From Reticulitermes lucifugus (Eukaryota > Arthropoda > Insecta > Blattodea > Rhinotermitidae), in the NCBI GenBank assembly GCA_026260175.1, contig JAKCWW010002087.1, positions 22,842 through 61,924 of the forward strand: a stretch of 39,083 nt of DNA, given 5' to 3'. Under the pieces are notes generated by a model. It was given only the letters and a program-made list of their open reading frames with translations. It did not search any database and was not told where the DNA came from. Shown piece by piece: positions 11,600-22,704 of this stretch. Position numbers and translations under genes: made by a program. How positions within the stretch are numbered: position 1 is the first letter of the stretch; each line of letters starts with the position of its first letter.

Positions 11600-13690
11600 T
11601 TTTACACATTTGTGTCGGTAAAAATTCAACCGACAACAGAACGAGAAGAAATATGACAGGATACTGAGAATTTTAATTCATGTAATGGCATTTCACAAGT
11701 AAGAGGATTAATGATTTATCGTCGCAATTATATATCAAAACAAATGGATTACAGAAGTTAAAGTTTTGTTATGCAGCAACAAAATTTTATCTTTTGTCTC
11801 ACCTCCACATAAAAAAAAACAATTTAGGAAACATAAAGTTCATTATAAAACTCGTGCGTTTTATTCCTTACGTTTAATTACGTGTCTCGAAAATATAGAC
11901 TTTTCGAAACAAGTTTATTAGGCATAAAATATTTTTCGGGATTCGTTCCATACACTTTCCTCTAATAAACATTTAACGAGCTACGCTGGAATCAAACGAT
12001 ACGCACAGCACAGCAAAGCTTGTAGAGCTTCATGTAAACTGTCCTTTATTATTGTCCGACAGTAACCAATAGTGAACGGGAGCGACAAATATTAGCTAAA
12101 CTTTCCAATGTTTAATTCAGTACAATTTGTCCCATGGCTCTCGAGTTATTTCGTGCGTACAGGCGGACGATAGAGAGAGGGGGTTTAGAAAACCCTCCGC
12201 AAAACGCGGTCACGCATAAAAATTGTAGATCCGCTTCGGTCTGATGTGATGCAACACGATGCTGCAGAAGACTCATAATTTGATCCTATTTAATAAACAA
12301 ACATGTTTATAACTAATGTGTTGACTGTGCCGTTTACATCGTTAATGTGCATTTAAATATGATCTTTAAGATAATATTGATCCTATAAGGATAATATTTA
12401 TTGTGCTTAGACCAAAATCAGTGAAATGTTGTATGATGGTTTTCAAAATATTCCTGATATTGGCGATAAACATTGAGCGTATAAACAGGTCAGTATATTC
12501 GATAACCATTTGCGTCATGCGTCAGCCATAATGAACGAGGCCCTTTCTAGAAGAAGAAATATTTGAAAGTCGTCAACAGTCTAAATGCAGACAGCAGAGA
12601 AAATATGCAAACCTGAAGTTGATATCGGCCTCAGTATAGATAATACTAGTATATACTGGTCGTATCAGTAACCCTGAATATTCATATTGGAATCCGGTTA
12701 TAGAAATAGTGTACACCAATTTCTTAATACAGCCTCTTATATAAAGTGATATGCACTAAATACAAATTAGAAGAGTAGCTTATCCATATAAAGACATATC
12801 AAAGTCACCCTACATAACATAATATTAAAAGGAATCTTAATGTAACTCCGTGATGGGCTTTTCTTTTTACCAATAAATTATTTCTTCTATTAAAATAACA
12901 CTACGTTAATAGTGACATTTTACTATAATAAGTATAAATCATAATCAATTAGCACTGTCTTATTAACAAAGTGTTTCTTTAGCATAAAAAAAACTAATGG
13001 TGCTGTTGCACACAGAAGGATTAAACTCTTCTTGCTTTTGACCCTCCCAATTCCAGGAACAGCAAAAAACTAAACAATTTGAATCTAAACTTCTCAAGAA
13101 TAATTGTTCGTTACAAGTTTACAATAATATGGGCCTATGAATACAGAAAGATCAACATGATACCTATATCAATCATGAAAATAATTACAGCAATCTTCTC
13201 CAAACCAATCGACGTCTAAACAAATGAGGGATTTGTACCTAAAAAATATTTAATATGTACAAAAATGATACTCACTTATTAATCGGCTTTCGTCATTTGG
13301 CGTCCTGATGTCTCCCTTACGTTGTTTCTTCAATATTTAAGGCACTTGTTTTCAAACACTGATCATCACTGACATGCCACATATGCACTAACGAGAAATC
13401 GCAGGCGAGCACACTATCAATCCTACACTACACACTATACACTATACAATCACCAGACACGAGCTTTTCTGTAGTACTGCAGACCTGCAGTCTTTCAGGG
13501 ACATCTCAAGTAACGTGGGGCGCATTTCACTTCCCCACTCGCCGCTACTGGACTACATGATACGTTGAAACGACTACGAGTATGAACAGCGAATACTAGG
13601 TGTGTTTATGAAACAAACATTTCACCACTTATAATCTCGGCTGAATTACATATTTTCCACTCTCTTTAGCTAGCAAATTCTTATGCAACA
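11600..13690. other. AT-rich DNA, no gene seen
   Basis: No coding, RNA or transposon signal could be supported here. Confidence 0.5.
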
Positions 13691-13694
13691 TAGC

Positions 13695-13713
13695 ATCTTC
13701 TTTCTTTCTTTCT
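13695..13713 (+). repeat. short CTTT microsatellite
   Basis: Three to four TTTC units (CTTCTTTCTTTCTTTCTC). Confidence 0.85.
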
Positions 13714-14051
13714 CGTCGCAGTCCTTATGATGCTACAGAACGCTGTTAGTTCTTCCGCAATGCCTGTCCCCATTTCACATGTTACAGAATGTCTACTAAA
13801 GTGCGGGATGACCTCGGCACGCCAGATGTTACGTCAATTTGCGTCCACTTCACTTATGTACACACAGACTGACATTACTTTAAGTTCTTCTGCTGCCCAA
13901 ATCTGACAGAAGTAAACACGATGCGCGGCCGTGCCACGGCTCAGGCGGTTAGTCGCCGACCTCTCAACGCGGAGACGCGGGTTCGATCTAGCCGATCCAG
14001 TGGCCGTGCGGTCTAAGGCGTGGGTCTTCGGCCGCTCGCTTACTAGGATCG

Positions 14052-14101
14052 NNNNNNNNNNNNNNNNNNNNNNNNNNNNNNNNNNNNNNNNNNNNNNNNN
14101 N
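14052..14101. other. assembly gap, exactly 50 N
   Basis: Fifty N are flanked on both sides by the identical 19-mer CGCTCGCTTACTAGGATCG (14033-14051 and 14102-14120). If the two copies are merged, the sequence reads through as one continuous tRNA-like head. The gap is therefore probably an unmerged overlap rather than missing DNA. Confidence 0.95.
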
Positions 14102-14130
14102 CGCTCGCTTACTAGGATCGTGGGTTCGAA

Positions 14131-14412
14131 TCCCACCGGGAGCATGGATGTTTGTGTTGTGTTTTAAAAAGACGGTTGTGGACCGTAAGTGACATGAAAA
14201 GGACGAAAAAAGGATTAATACAGGACAAAAAGGGATCAAAGGGGAAAACCCAGGAATTAGTAAAAAAAATCCCACCGGGGGCATGGATGTTTGTGTTGTG
14301 CTTGTTGTAAGGACGTTAATACAGAACGTAAAAGTGACATGAAGGACGAAAGGATTTAAACAGTAACAAAAATGGATCAAAGGGAAAAAACCCCGGACAG
14401 GCAAAAAAAAAA
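14131..14412 (+). repeat. about 139-bp tandem duplication of the SINE C body
   Basis: Copy 1 starts at 14131 and copy 2 at 14270, both with TCCCACCGGG(A/G)GCATGGATG. Both run through GTGACATGAA, GGATCAAAGG and an A-rich end. Copy 2 starts at the B-box arm, so it lacks the A box. Confidence 0.85.
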
Positions 14413-14640
14413 CTCGGGTCGGTTCATGTGAAATTTTTGGTGGACAAAGTGGCACAGGGACAGGTTTTTCTCCAAGTACTTCTGTTTACCCCTGTCAATT
14501 TTATTCCATCGGTGTGCCATTAAAATGGGAAAGCAGGAAAAACTTCATCATAAAACTTCACCATCTTCATCACAGGGTTGCACAATAAGACTTCCAGACT
14601 GCGGTGCGTCCGTAGCACCTACTACGGGGCCCTTCAATAA

Positions 14641-16358
14641 AAAAAACAATGCGCATAAGATCGAAGTTGGTGGTGACACGTTTTTAAAGTTTCTTCCCTT
14701 AGCACACAACTAAGTCACCAGCTTCCATCGGTTTAACTATACTTGGTGGGCCGAGATGCCTTTGTCTTACTTGTGACCACCTAGAACAGAAGAAAGTATT
14801 GAGGTTACAAACTTGCATGTATAGTATATATGGCAGCCTGCAAACAGAAACTTTTCACTTTTCTTACATTTTTAAATTCTTGAATTCCGAATGTCATCTT
14901 AATGTTTAATTAAATGAGATTCGGGCTTCAGTTCTTACTGCACAGAAGTGACACTGCTTTTCGGTCTTTTAATGCTTTTTGTACTGAGAATCGTATGAAG
15001 AAACACAATACTTAAATTTGAAGGATGTCATTCTGTTGTGTTGTTTATAATAGAAATCAAGCCAAAATCCTTCCAAACACAATTGTGTTCCATTTATTAC
15101 ACAGAAAAATATGTTTAGACCATTTTAGTTCATCTTCAGGTTCACAATTTTTGTTTATTTAAAACACACTGAAGAGGGAATAAAAGTCCATAAAATGCGA
15201 TTAAAATATTAAAATTGTTATAGTCAAAATCGGGATACGTGTGGAGAAAAATTCTACCACGCTATTAAAATATTTTTACAAATTTGAACTTCTGTTGTTA
15301 CTACAAGTTGTCACAGGATGTTCGCCATCAGGTATGTCATTGTAGATCCATTCCAAGTTCCAACTGGGATTTGTACAATACTTTAATGTTAAATTGGCTC
15401 CTACATGTAGTGACTTTGATTTAATGGCTTTATACCTAGGTATTTAATATCATTTTAACCTGAATCGTAAATTTATTTAGTTACCTCCGATTATAAAGCG
15501 TGACAATATAAAATAATATTACAAATTACGGATGTAAGAAATATTACTATAATATTTTTGTGCTGATATTAAACAAAGGACACCAACAGAAATTTCGTGG
15601 AGCAGAGGCCTTATGGAGAAGTCGCTTGTCACTTAACTCGACAAGAAATTTCTCATCTTTTCTGAAACCTGCATCCGAAGATGCATTGCAGTTTTCATAC
15701 GACGCCGTCATTGGACCGACAGTCTCTTTTTTCAAGTTAAAACTATTTTAAATTTAAATTTAACTTAAGGATTTATATAACCATGCTACACAAGAGCTGC
15801 AATTTATACTTAAGAAATATTATTCACTATTTTACATTAACACATATACATAAATTCACAAGAATTTCTGTGCTTAAATTTGAGGCCACGAAACCCAGTT
15901 TAAATGACAAATATTGTAGAGGTTCGGCCTTCTCTTTTAACAATTTTATCTTAAAATCGTCCAATATTTGTTTTAAATAAACCTGACTCTTATTTGATAC
16001 CACTGAATTACGATTCATTAAACCTTGAGCATGTTCATAAACATGTACCCTAAATGAATGACAGGAAATACACAGACTCGCTTTTTCTCTATTTCCATTC
16101 ATACTGCGAGTAATATAAACTCCGATTTGAATTGGCACTTTGTAATGAACTGGATTTTTATGTTTTGCATTTCAACACTGAACGCATGAGAGAACACGTA
16201 TCAACCTGCAGGCTTCCAACCTGAGCAGAAAAATAAGCAAGTGGCAAAAGCAATATGCCCCCGAAATGCAACGTTCCTGGGATGGTAATATGAGAGCTTT
16301 TCACAGTCTGTGAATACAACCCGAAAGGCTGGCCATTTTACCATTGCCCTTCATTCTA
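14641..16358. other. AT-rich DNA, no gene seen
   Basis: The frames at 15547-15735 (-), 15560-15751 (+), 15783-15980 (+) and 15827-16138 (-) overlap each other on opposite strands and have no domain. I see no transposon ends. Confidence 0.5.
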
Positions 16359-16360
16359 TA

Positions 16361-16950
16361 CAGGGTGTAACTAAAATATTTGGACATATTTCAAGAGCTC
16401 TTCACAGCAAAACAAAGAAAAACGTTCATATAAACCTATGTCCTGAAATGAGTGGTTTCTTCTTTTAACTGAAAGATTACTTTCAACAATAAATACCTTA
16501 AAAATGTAATATTTTGCTTACAACATAACATATTTGTGACACATTTTCCAAATTAATGGTTGTTGAGTTCTTATTTTTTCATAAAGCCACATTTCACAAC
16601 AAATGCTCAAAATGTCCGCCTGAATCAGTTCAAGGATGGACACGTCTGATCTTGGACTGTCACACGTTTTCAAAGGTCCCGGGGCTGTTGGGAATGATTT
16701 GACAGGCATCAAATTGCGTTGGTAAAGCTTCTCTTCATTTTCAATTGGAGCTGAATACACTAGGGTGTTTAAGTGTCCCCACAAACAAGAATCTAAAGGA
16801 TTGATTCTGGGCGAAGGTGGGACCTGTACCTCGAACAATAAAAGTTTGCGAGGATATATTGGCATGAACTTTTTCGTTGTTTTGGTGTGGGGAACTCACT
16901 CCTGAAGTTCGTCCAAACAATTTAGATACTCTCTTATTGTCTTCCAACGA
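16361..16950 (-). mobile_element. Tc1/mariner-like transposon, 3' part, 5' end missing
   Basis: The element's 3' terminus lies at 16361: a TA dinucleotide (16359-16360) followed by CAGGGTGTAACTAAAATATT, which fits the CAGGGTG-type inverted ends of this superfamily. The interior to the right encodes, on the - strand, the C-terminal part of a transposase. No matching opposite end (CACCCTG-TA) was found up to 18700, so the copy is truncated or too eroded at its 5' side. It cannot be autonomous. Confidence 0.7.
16590..16865 (-). pseudogene. mariner-like transposase C-terminal fragment, frameshifted
   Basis: The - strand frame reads PPSPRINPLDSCLWGHLNTL and then VYSAPIENEEKLYQR. This is the third catalytic region and following helix of the insect transposase group whose usual form is SPDLNPLDF.LWG.LK. 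The catalytic Asp of PLD is kept, but the preceding Asp (SPD) is Arg. Around codon 59 (after LKTC) the family match moves to another frame, and there are stops in the remaining C-terminal part, so the gene is dead. Nothing recognisable of the N-terminal helix-turn-helix or the first two acidic residues was found upstream. Confidence 0.75.
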
Positions 16951-17755
16951 CAGGCTTTCTCAATGCGTTTGCAAACATAATAGCAATTACTAATTTGTCA
17001 AATCTGTCTATACGTCTCTCCGTCTATCTGCTTGAAACGGGGCGACTACTACCGGACAGATTTTTGTGACATCTCATATCATGGGCTTTTACTAAAATCT
17101 CTCGACAACGTCCATTCTCGTATAAAATTGAGCACAACTGACGGACACTTTGCACGAAGGCCTCCCTACAATTACGTGATTTGTTTTCATAACGGATATC
17201 TGTTTCTCTATAAGACGTTGAGACCCACAAAACAACAGATGATCTAAACATTTCTTTTAAAAGACAATACAGAAAGTAGGATACTTTTCCTTTATGAGAC
17301 AGTACTGAAAACATGGTTATATTTACCTTTACACGAGAAGTACAACGAAGAAAATATCACACTTTTTACGAGATAAGTAAATAAGAAAAGCAGACCCAGA
17401 CAGGACGCAGAAACACTTAAACATTGAAACATAATAAAGGATATTATCCAACACAATAAACAAAATAAAGTCGTAATGGCCTTCAGACCGCATTTAGAGT
17501 ATTTACGAATAATAAGAGCAATAGGAGTAACGAGGACAATAACAGAGCGAATGAGCCAGATGTGTTACGCACTACATATATTTCATAACCAGTTACATTT
17601 TTAGTTATTTTGAGCTGACTGTAAGTTCCACTGCCAAGAGAGAGCCTGTTGTTAAAACGTAAGTTAACTGACCTATAGGCCTATAGAGAATTGCCTTCCT
17701 TATTTATTATTTTATCACTCTTCTCAATTCTATAACATTTTAACATATTTTATAG
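16951..17755. other. no gene seen; possible eroded transposon 5' half
   Basis: The missing N-terminal part of the mariner-like transposase would fall here on the - strand. The open frame 17024-17314 (-) shows no resemblance that I can defend. The sequence becomes unremarkable AT-rich DNA. Confidence 0.4.
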
Positions 17756-17759
17756 GCTG

Positions 17760-17930
17760 AATGAGTGAGGAACTGGGATCATATTACCAGCAGACAGAAA
17801 AATTCTTTCTCCCAAGCGTCCAGAGAGGCTCTGGGGCCCTCCCGGCTTTCTATTCAATGGATAGCAAGAGATCTTCCTCTGGAGTGAGATTTTCCGGGAA
17901 GTGACTCTGACCATTTATAGCTATCTGCTG
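17760..17930 (+). repeat. SINE family B, copy 2 (truncated)
   Basis: The block GGGGCCCTCCCGGCTTTCTA then TTCAATGGATAG, followed by GATCTTCCTCTGG, matches the central body of copies at 8250, 30650 (-) and 33850. The tRNA head and the GGTAAAG end are not recognisable. Confidence 0.5.
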
Positions 17931-18312
17931 CCTAGGCTTAGGAAGCTTGGAGTTATACACCCAGTCTAGCGTATGCCGTCACGACGTAAAACTTAGTGGA
18001 TACAGGGACAACTTTACTTATTTACCTGTGTCAGATTGTTTAAAGAGTAATGACAATAATTTATTTGTTGTTAAATGCTTTTAAGATTAAAATTCATCTA
18101 CGTTATTTGTGAAAATTAAGTTAGTACTTTAAAGAGAACGTTGTGCTCCCCTTAGAATGATTTATCAGTTTTTCATAGAAAAACAACAGTTTTTAGGATA
18201 AGAATTGCATGAAAAATAAATGTATTTTGTGGACAAATTTAAAGCTCTTGACAGTTAAAACATGCTCCACAAAATGAATTAATTTTTTCACGCGACTCTT
18301 ATAATAAGCAGC

Positions 18313-18372
18313 TATATATACATATATATGTATATACATATATATGTACATATATATGTATATATATATATG
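18313..18372. repeat. AT/ACATAT microsatellite
   Basis: TATATACATATATATGTATA-type repeats, self-complementary along their length. The YIYIYMYIYMY peptide on the - strand is a by-product. Confidence 0.9.
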
Positions 18373-19068
18373 AGGCAAAGGCCTGTAAATATTAATTAAC
18401 GAAGGATCTATTAATATAAATACAAATAAAAATGGTTTCTTCCAAAGACAGAAATTTCCAGATACCTCAACCATTTCTAGTTTCCGGCCACGCAAAGGAA
18501 ACTTATTGATTTTGGAATTGAATGTCTGATCTATCCAGATACATAGTATCACTATCCTTTTTGTGAAATGTTTAGCAACACATTTACACACAATAAACCC
18601 CATGACGGCCTGACCACTATAACGGCATGTGTTACAGGGTGAATGAAGCAGCTCTTAATTTTTCAATTTTCAGCAGCTCTTGTTATTTAAATCCCTTATC
18701 TCCAAATATTATTCTAAACATCCTTACCTTTGTCTTAATTTTTTCGTAAGGGCGAGGAATCAAGTTTTCTGCATTCAAAACACTAACAAGGCTCTGTTTT
18801 AACTACTTCCTTCTTTTAAATTCTAATCAAACAAGTATATATAAAATATTATAAACAGAATTATAGGACATAGACCTCAAATTTAAAAAGCTCTGGATTT
18901 ATCATGAATGTTATTTTGGAGTCCTAACCAAGTATTTAAAATTTAACAAATTACCTACGAATTTATAAGGTGTCTTCACTTGCCATTCGACGCAACGTGA
19001 CCATCCAGTTTAGGGAACGTCGTTCAAGTATTTAAGAAACCACAGAGTAATTTATGCATGATTTGAAT

Positions 19069-19160
19069 ACATATATATATATACATACATACACAAATAC
19101 ATACATACATACGTACATACATACATACATACATGCACACATACATACACACACACACTC
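19069..19160 (+). repeat. compound TA / CATA / CA microsatellite
   Basis: TATATA passes into more than twelve CATA units with one G interruption, then CACACA. The VCMYVCMYVC peptide on the - strand comes from this repeat. Confidence 0.95.
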
Positions 19161-19459
19161 CTGAGAGCACTGCCTGGACTGTAGTGGCCTCTATTGTGTG
19201 TTTCAACACTGTGATGGTCACAGTCCTTGTTACTTGTTTATCCTAAGCCAGCTGATTATAACGGATTGTGTCTGAATCCCACACAAGTAGCAAATACGTG
19301 TATTCTTAATGCGTTGTTGTGTCAGAAGACAGCACTCCATATATGGGGTGCCTGCGAATGATTACGGTCTTACTATATTTGTTCCGTGCATTGTGACTGG
19401 GTTAGAATCTTAGGCAACACAAACAAATGCACTATTCTATATTTTATTCGTACTATCTT

Positions 19460-19512
19460 TTACATAGCTCCTACATGTTTCGGCGTTATATCACGCCATC
19501 TTCAGGGAGTTG
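19460..19512 (-). ncRNA. hammerhead-like ribozyme motif A
   Basis: On the - strand: CTCC, then core CTGAAGA (19505-19499), one extra T, stem II GGCGT/ACGCC with a six-base loop, then GAAAC and ATGTA, then GGAG. Stem I is CTCC with GGAG (4 bp). C3, U4, G5, A6, G8, A9 and G12-A14 all match the hammerhead core (position 7 is free). The stem III segment ACATGT is a palindrome, so it can only form between two molecules or copies. Predicted cleavage is after GUA. The extra T between A9 and stem II departs from the consensus and may weaken activity. Confidence 0.55.
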
Positions 19513-19772
19513 ACACCAAAGTTTCTCTAAAACCTACAGCAATAAATTAGCCTACAATAGGCGTACATACCTTGTGATATAAATAGTACAGAATATTATG
19601 GGTATTGGTTGAAATAGTATTCATCAATGTAATATAATAATGTTGGTGAAACCGTGATAATGTTTGTTTGTTAAAATATTATGTTTGTGTTGTAATTAAA
19701 CCTTTGTGTACAAACATCTGTTGTTCTTTGATCCAAACTGGATCCCGTCCCTGTACGGTGTGTATTGCACGG

Positions 19773-19803
19773 CGTGTAGTGGGTGACAGTCACCTACTAC
19801 ACG
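19773..19803. repeat. 15-bp near-perfect palindrome
   Basis: CGTGTAGTGGGTGAC, one A, then GTCACCTACTACACG. There is a single mismatch, which would be a G-T pair. It is GC-richer than its surroundings. It could be fused transposon ends or a dimeric binding site; I cannot choose. Confidence 0.8.
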
Positions 19804-20451
19804 TCTTCAAACCGAGTAAATATAAAATAAAAGTCTAGATCGTTATCAGTACACCGCTCCGCCGCTCGATGTAAAATAATTATGTATAATGTTCTGTCTC
19901 CAAAATATCAGATATGCTCTCCTCTGACCTAGTGACACAAGTCGTAACACCGAAGCGGTTAACCAAATTTCAGATTTTTGCGAAATCTTTAGCGTCTGCA
20001 GTTGAATATCAATGTGGTAGCTTGAACAACACTAAGCCGGAACCCTATTGTGCTACATCCTTTTCGGTTCATGTTTCTTAATCGTATTACTACAGTCGCT
20101 CAATACCACATAACACAGCGTTCTAAACGAATGGAAGATGTAAAGGAAAAAAATTATAAACCGTCAATAAGTTATGCTTATAAAGGCAATTGGGTAATTT
20201 AAAAAAGAAATGTTATAAACCATAAGGAATTGCAAAAGCTATTATCCAATTCTAGAGAGAAGCAATTACTGCCTTCCATGAAGTGAATTCTATACAAAAA
20301 TCAGGAAAAAGCTGAACTAAAAAGCTGAAACCTTGTCTGTTGCATGCTGTCGTGGCTACTTACTGTAAGGGACAAATTTATCATACACCTGTTTAAACAA
20401 CTAATGCACACTAAATATTCATTATTATACAATACAACTGACCATAAAAGT

Positions 20452-20500
20452 ATTCCGACATGTTTCGAATCCCTATTTTGAGATCATTATCAGGGACTTG
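20452..20500 (-). ncRNA. hammerhead-like motif B, decayed
   Basis: On the - strand: TCC, CTGATAA (20493-20487), an imperfect stem II GATCTC..GGGATTC, then GAAACATGTC and GGA. The layout equals motif A, but G8 of CTGATGA is A here. G8 is essential for hammerhead chemistry, so this copy should be inactive. The palindromic ACATGT is kept. Confidence 0.5.
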
Positions 20501-22340
20501 GATTGTGAATTACACAAATTACAAATCAACAATAATGGTACAAAATTTACAGGCACAAAGTTAAAATGCAGGATATCTCAGTTGTTTTCTGGGTCCACTG
20601 TGCACCAGAAGTTGTGTGTCTACGTGTAGAAATCTAGGACAGTACAAATTTAATTTGTTCATGAAACCATACTTCCCAATAATACCAGACTTTGGACACT
20701 TCCTCTGTATATCACACTGTGATATTGTCTGTGTGTTGTCTGCAAAATGTAAATGTTAATGAGAAATGTGGTGCCACACCTGTTGGGAAGCAGGCTAAGC
20801 GTATTATACCTGTAACGCTGTGCCACTGGTAAAACAGAATATTCCGTCAGTCTTCCTAGCATTCGATACAAACATGCATCTGTTTTATGTGAGCATAGTA
20901 ATTGTACGGCTTATGCCCCTCCTACAAAACAAACAGAAATGTATCAACCCTGCGTTGTATAATAATGGCCAGCTTGCAACTGGTTCCCATGAATAGGCAC
21001 AAATATCGCTACGTGCCTACAACCGTCACCACTTGAAATTTTAGTTACGGCCCATGTAAATCTTAATATAGGAATTCCAACCATCAACAGGTGAAGGACA
21101 TGTGCACGGTTTTCCTGGGGCAGTCTCATGTGATGCAATGTATATATACATTATGTACGTATGTTAGCTGATTATGTGTTTATGTTACATGTTCGTCGTT
21201 CTTACACGCTGCATTGTTTTTCACGTGTGTCAGCATTAGTCAGCTCTGTATTCGAAACAGTGCTGCCTGTAGCAAAATGGTGTAATTTTATTATGTGAGT
21301 TAAGAGACGAGTATAGAAATCAAGTAGCTAATCTAGAAATACTTTAGTCTGTGAGACTGAGAATTCATATCGTGTTCACGAAAGCTCAGTATTAGGTAAG
21401 ATATTTAGTTAATTGGATCGAGATTTTAAGCTCAGTCCCTAATTATATTAAGATACTGTTTAATATATTCTCCCAATAAAAACAGATTCCTAGGTCTTCT
21501 TGAGATTTAAACATCAATATTGTATTAGCATTTCTCATTTGCCTTAAGCGTACTTAAATATGTCCCGCGTTCCAAATATTTCCGACTTACATTTCCTAAT
21601 GAATTAATATGACTTATTACGAGGACTGTTAGTTGTCTCCGTTTTTCCTTTGATATAAATATCTTCTTTATTATTTGGCTCTCAAACACCATTCCTATTC
21701 GGACGTCATGCTGAAACAAGAATTCTTTACACTATGTACTATGAATATGAAATTATATGTAACATAATACTGTGCGTTCATAAATCTAACTTACCACTTT
21801 TAGATATATTGACTTATGTTATTTAATGTTTTAAATTCTCTTAAACAATTAATTCACTAGACAACTTTAGATTTTAAAACATGACTAATTGAAATAAATC
21901 TTTAATCCAATGTTTATATTGCTAAGTAAACGACTTTGTGTATAGTTTACAAATTTCATTTTGTTTGATTGGAAACCAACATCCGCTTTAACGTATTCGA
22001 TTCAGATTTATGACCATCTGTCCTTTACAGATGGTACACAATCCAATATTTATATCAGCTCCACAACACCTGCGATGAAATCAGAAATCGATAAGACCGG
22101 ATTTACACAATAATGCGAGTGAACCCTGATAGCTGCGGCTCAAATTATAAATGTTTTTTCAACTTCAGTTGTGTGCTGTCAAACTCTAGCTTATTTTATT
22201 TCAAATGCATGCCGGAAGGTGCAAACCCAATTCAGGCTTTTGACAGTACTGCATAAGACGAGCGTCGACCGATTTCGAGGACTTTGCTAAGGCGGACTGT
22301 ACAAGACGGTAAGTAATGGAAGTAGGAATTATGTAACAAT
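20501..22340. other. AT-rich DNA, no gene seen
   Basis: Frames at 20659-20871, 20944-21138 and 21525-21719 (all -) have no recognisable domain and no splice or promoter context. Confidence 0.5.
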
Positions 22341-22507
22341 TCTGGCGCTTTCGAGCGCCTTTGTTTAACTGGCTCAAAACCCTAATAATTATCGGGAAAA
22401 TTGACTGAACCTAAATTTTATATCACATTTCGCGCAATGAGATTAGATTTCTTATTTATAAGACAAACGCATTCACATACAGTATACGTAACAGTACGAT
22501 TTCGTAT

Positions 22508-22552
22508 TGCCTGCAACATGTTTCGGCGACGAGCCGCCATAATTAGATAATT
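22508..22552 (-). ncRNA. hammerhead-like motif C, core eroded
   Basis: On the - strand: CTAATTAT in place of CTGATGA(T), stem II GGCG/CGCC with a six-base loop, then GAAACATGTT. The stem II and GAAAC-ATGT part is as good as in motif D, but the first core strand has lost G5 and G8. It forms the left outer end of the inverted repeat 22508-22745. Confidence 0.5.
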
Positions 22553-22554
22553 TA

Positions 22555-22700
22555 CACACCAATATATTTAAAACATAATAAAATGTGATACATTTACAAT
22601 AGTATTATGCACTGTAAAATATTTGAGGAATTTACTATGATACAATGTAATTACCACTCTCAATGTATCACATTTTATTATGTTTTAAATATACTGTGTG
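22555..22700. repeat. inverted repeat joining hammerhead motifs C and D
   Basis: The left arm 22555-22594 and right arm 22662-22700 are reverse complements. The inner 32 bases are identical (AATGTATCACATTTTATTAT, continuing through GTTTTAAATATA), with a 67-base spacer. The hammerhead-like motifs follow on both outer sides in mirrored orientation, and weak similarity continues beyond them (TACTGTTA(C/T)GTA). This is a head-to-head pair of one small element. Confidence 0.85.
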
Positions 22701-22704
22701 TATA

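Larger units (their letters stand above)
13990..14412 (+). repeat. tRNA-Leu/Ser-like SINE family C, inserted into family A
   Basis: The A box is TGGCCGTGCGGTCTAAGGCG (14001-14020) and the B box with its flanking arm is TGGGTTCGAATCCCACC (14121-14137). Both suit RNA polymerase III transcription and a long-variable-arm tRNA origin. The body starts GGGAGCATGGATGTTTGTG and ends in an A run. It sits inside the B-box region of the family A element, so it inserted later. An assembly gap falls inside it. The - strand frame through it gives the familiar spurious GGIRTHDPS-type peptide, which is not a protein-coding gene. Confidence 0.8.
13922..14640 (+). repeat. tRNA-derived SINE family A, split by a nested SINE
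   Basis: The head at 13922-13989 is tRNA-like: an A-box region GGCTCAGGCGGTTAG at about 13938 and a B box GGGTTCGATC at 13979. Its body resumes at about 14413 with TCGGGTCGGTTCATGTGAAA, then GGACAAAGTGG, then GGACAGGTTTTTCTCCAAGT, and ends near 14640 with a TACGGGGCCCTTCA block. The order of blocks matches a common insect SINE that I recognise. The 14525-14713 open frame is a by-product. Confidence 0.75.

Noticed and set aside
13834..14455. Frames with GFEPTILVSE and GGIRTHDPSKRA peptides
   Set aside because: Both come from SINE heads and run across the N gap. They are often mis-annotated as proteins.
18634..18670. TA-CAGGGTG word as the missing second end of the mariner-like element
   Set aside because: It points in the same direction as the end at 16361 rather than inverted, so it cannot be the partner terminus.
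22344..22359. GGCGCT-TTCG-AGCGCC hairpin followed by TTTG, similar to a histone mRNA stem-loop
   Set aside because: Stem and loop size fit, but the loop and the flanks do not match, and no histone coding sequence is upstream.
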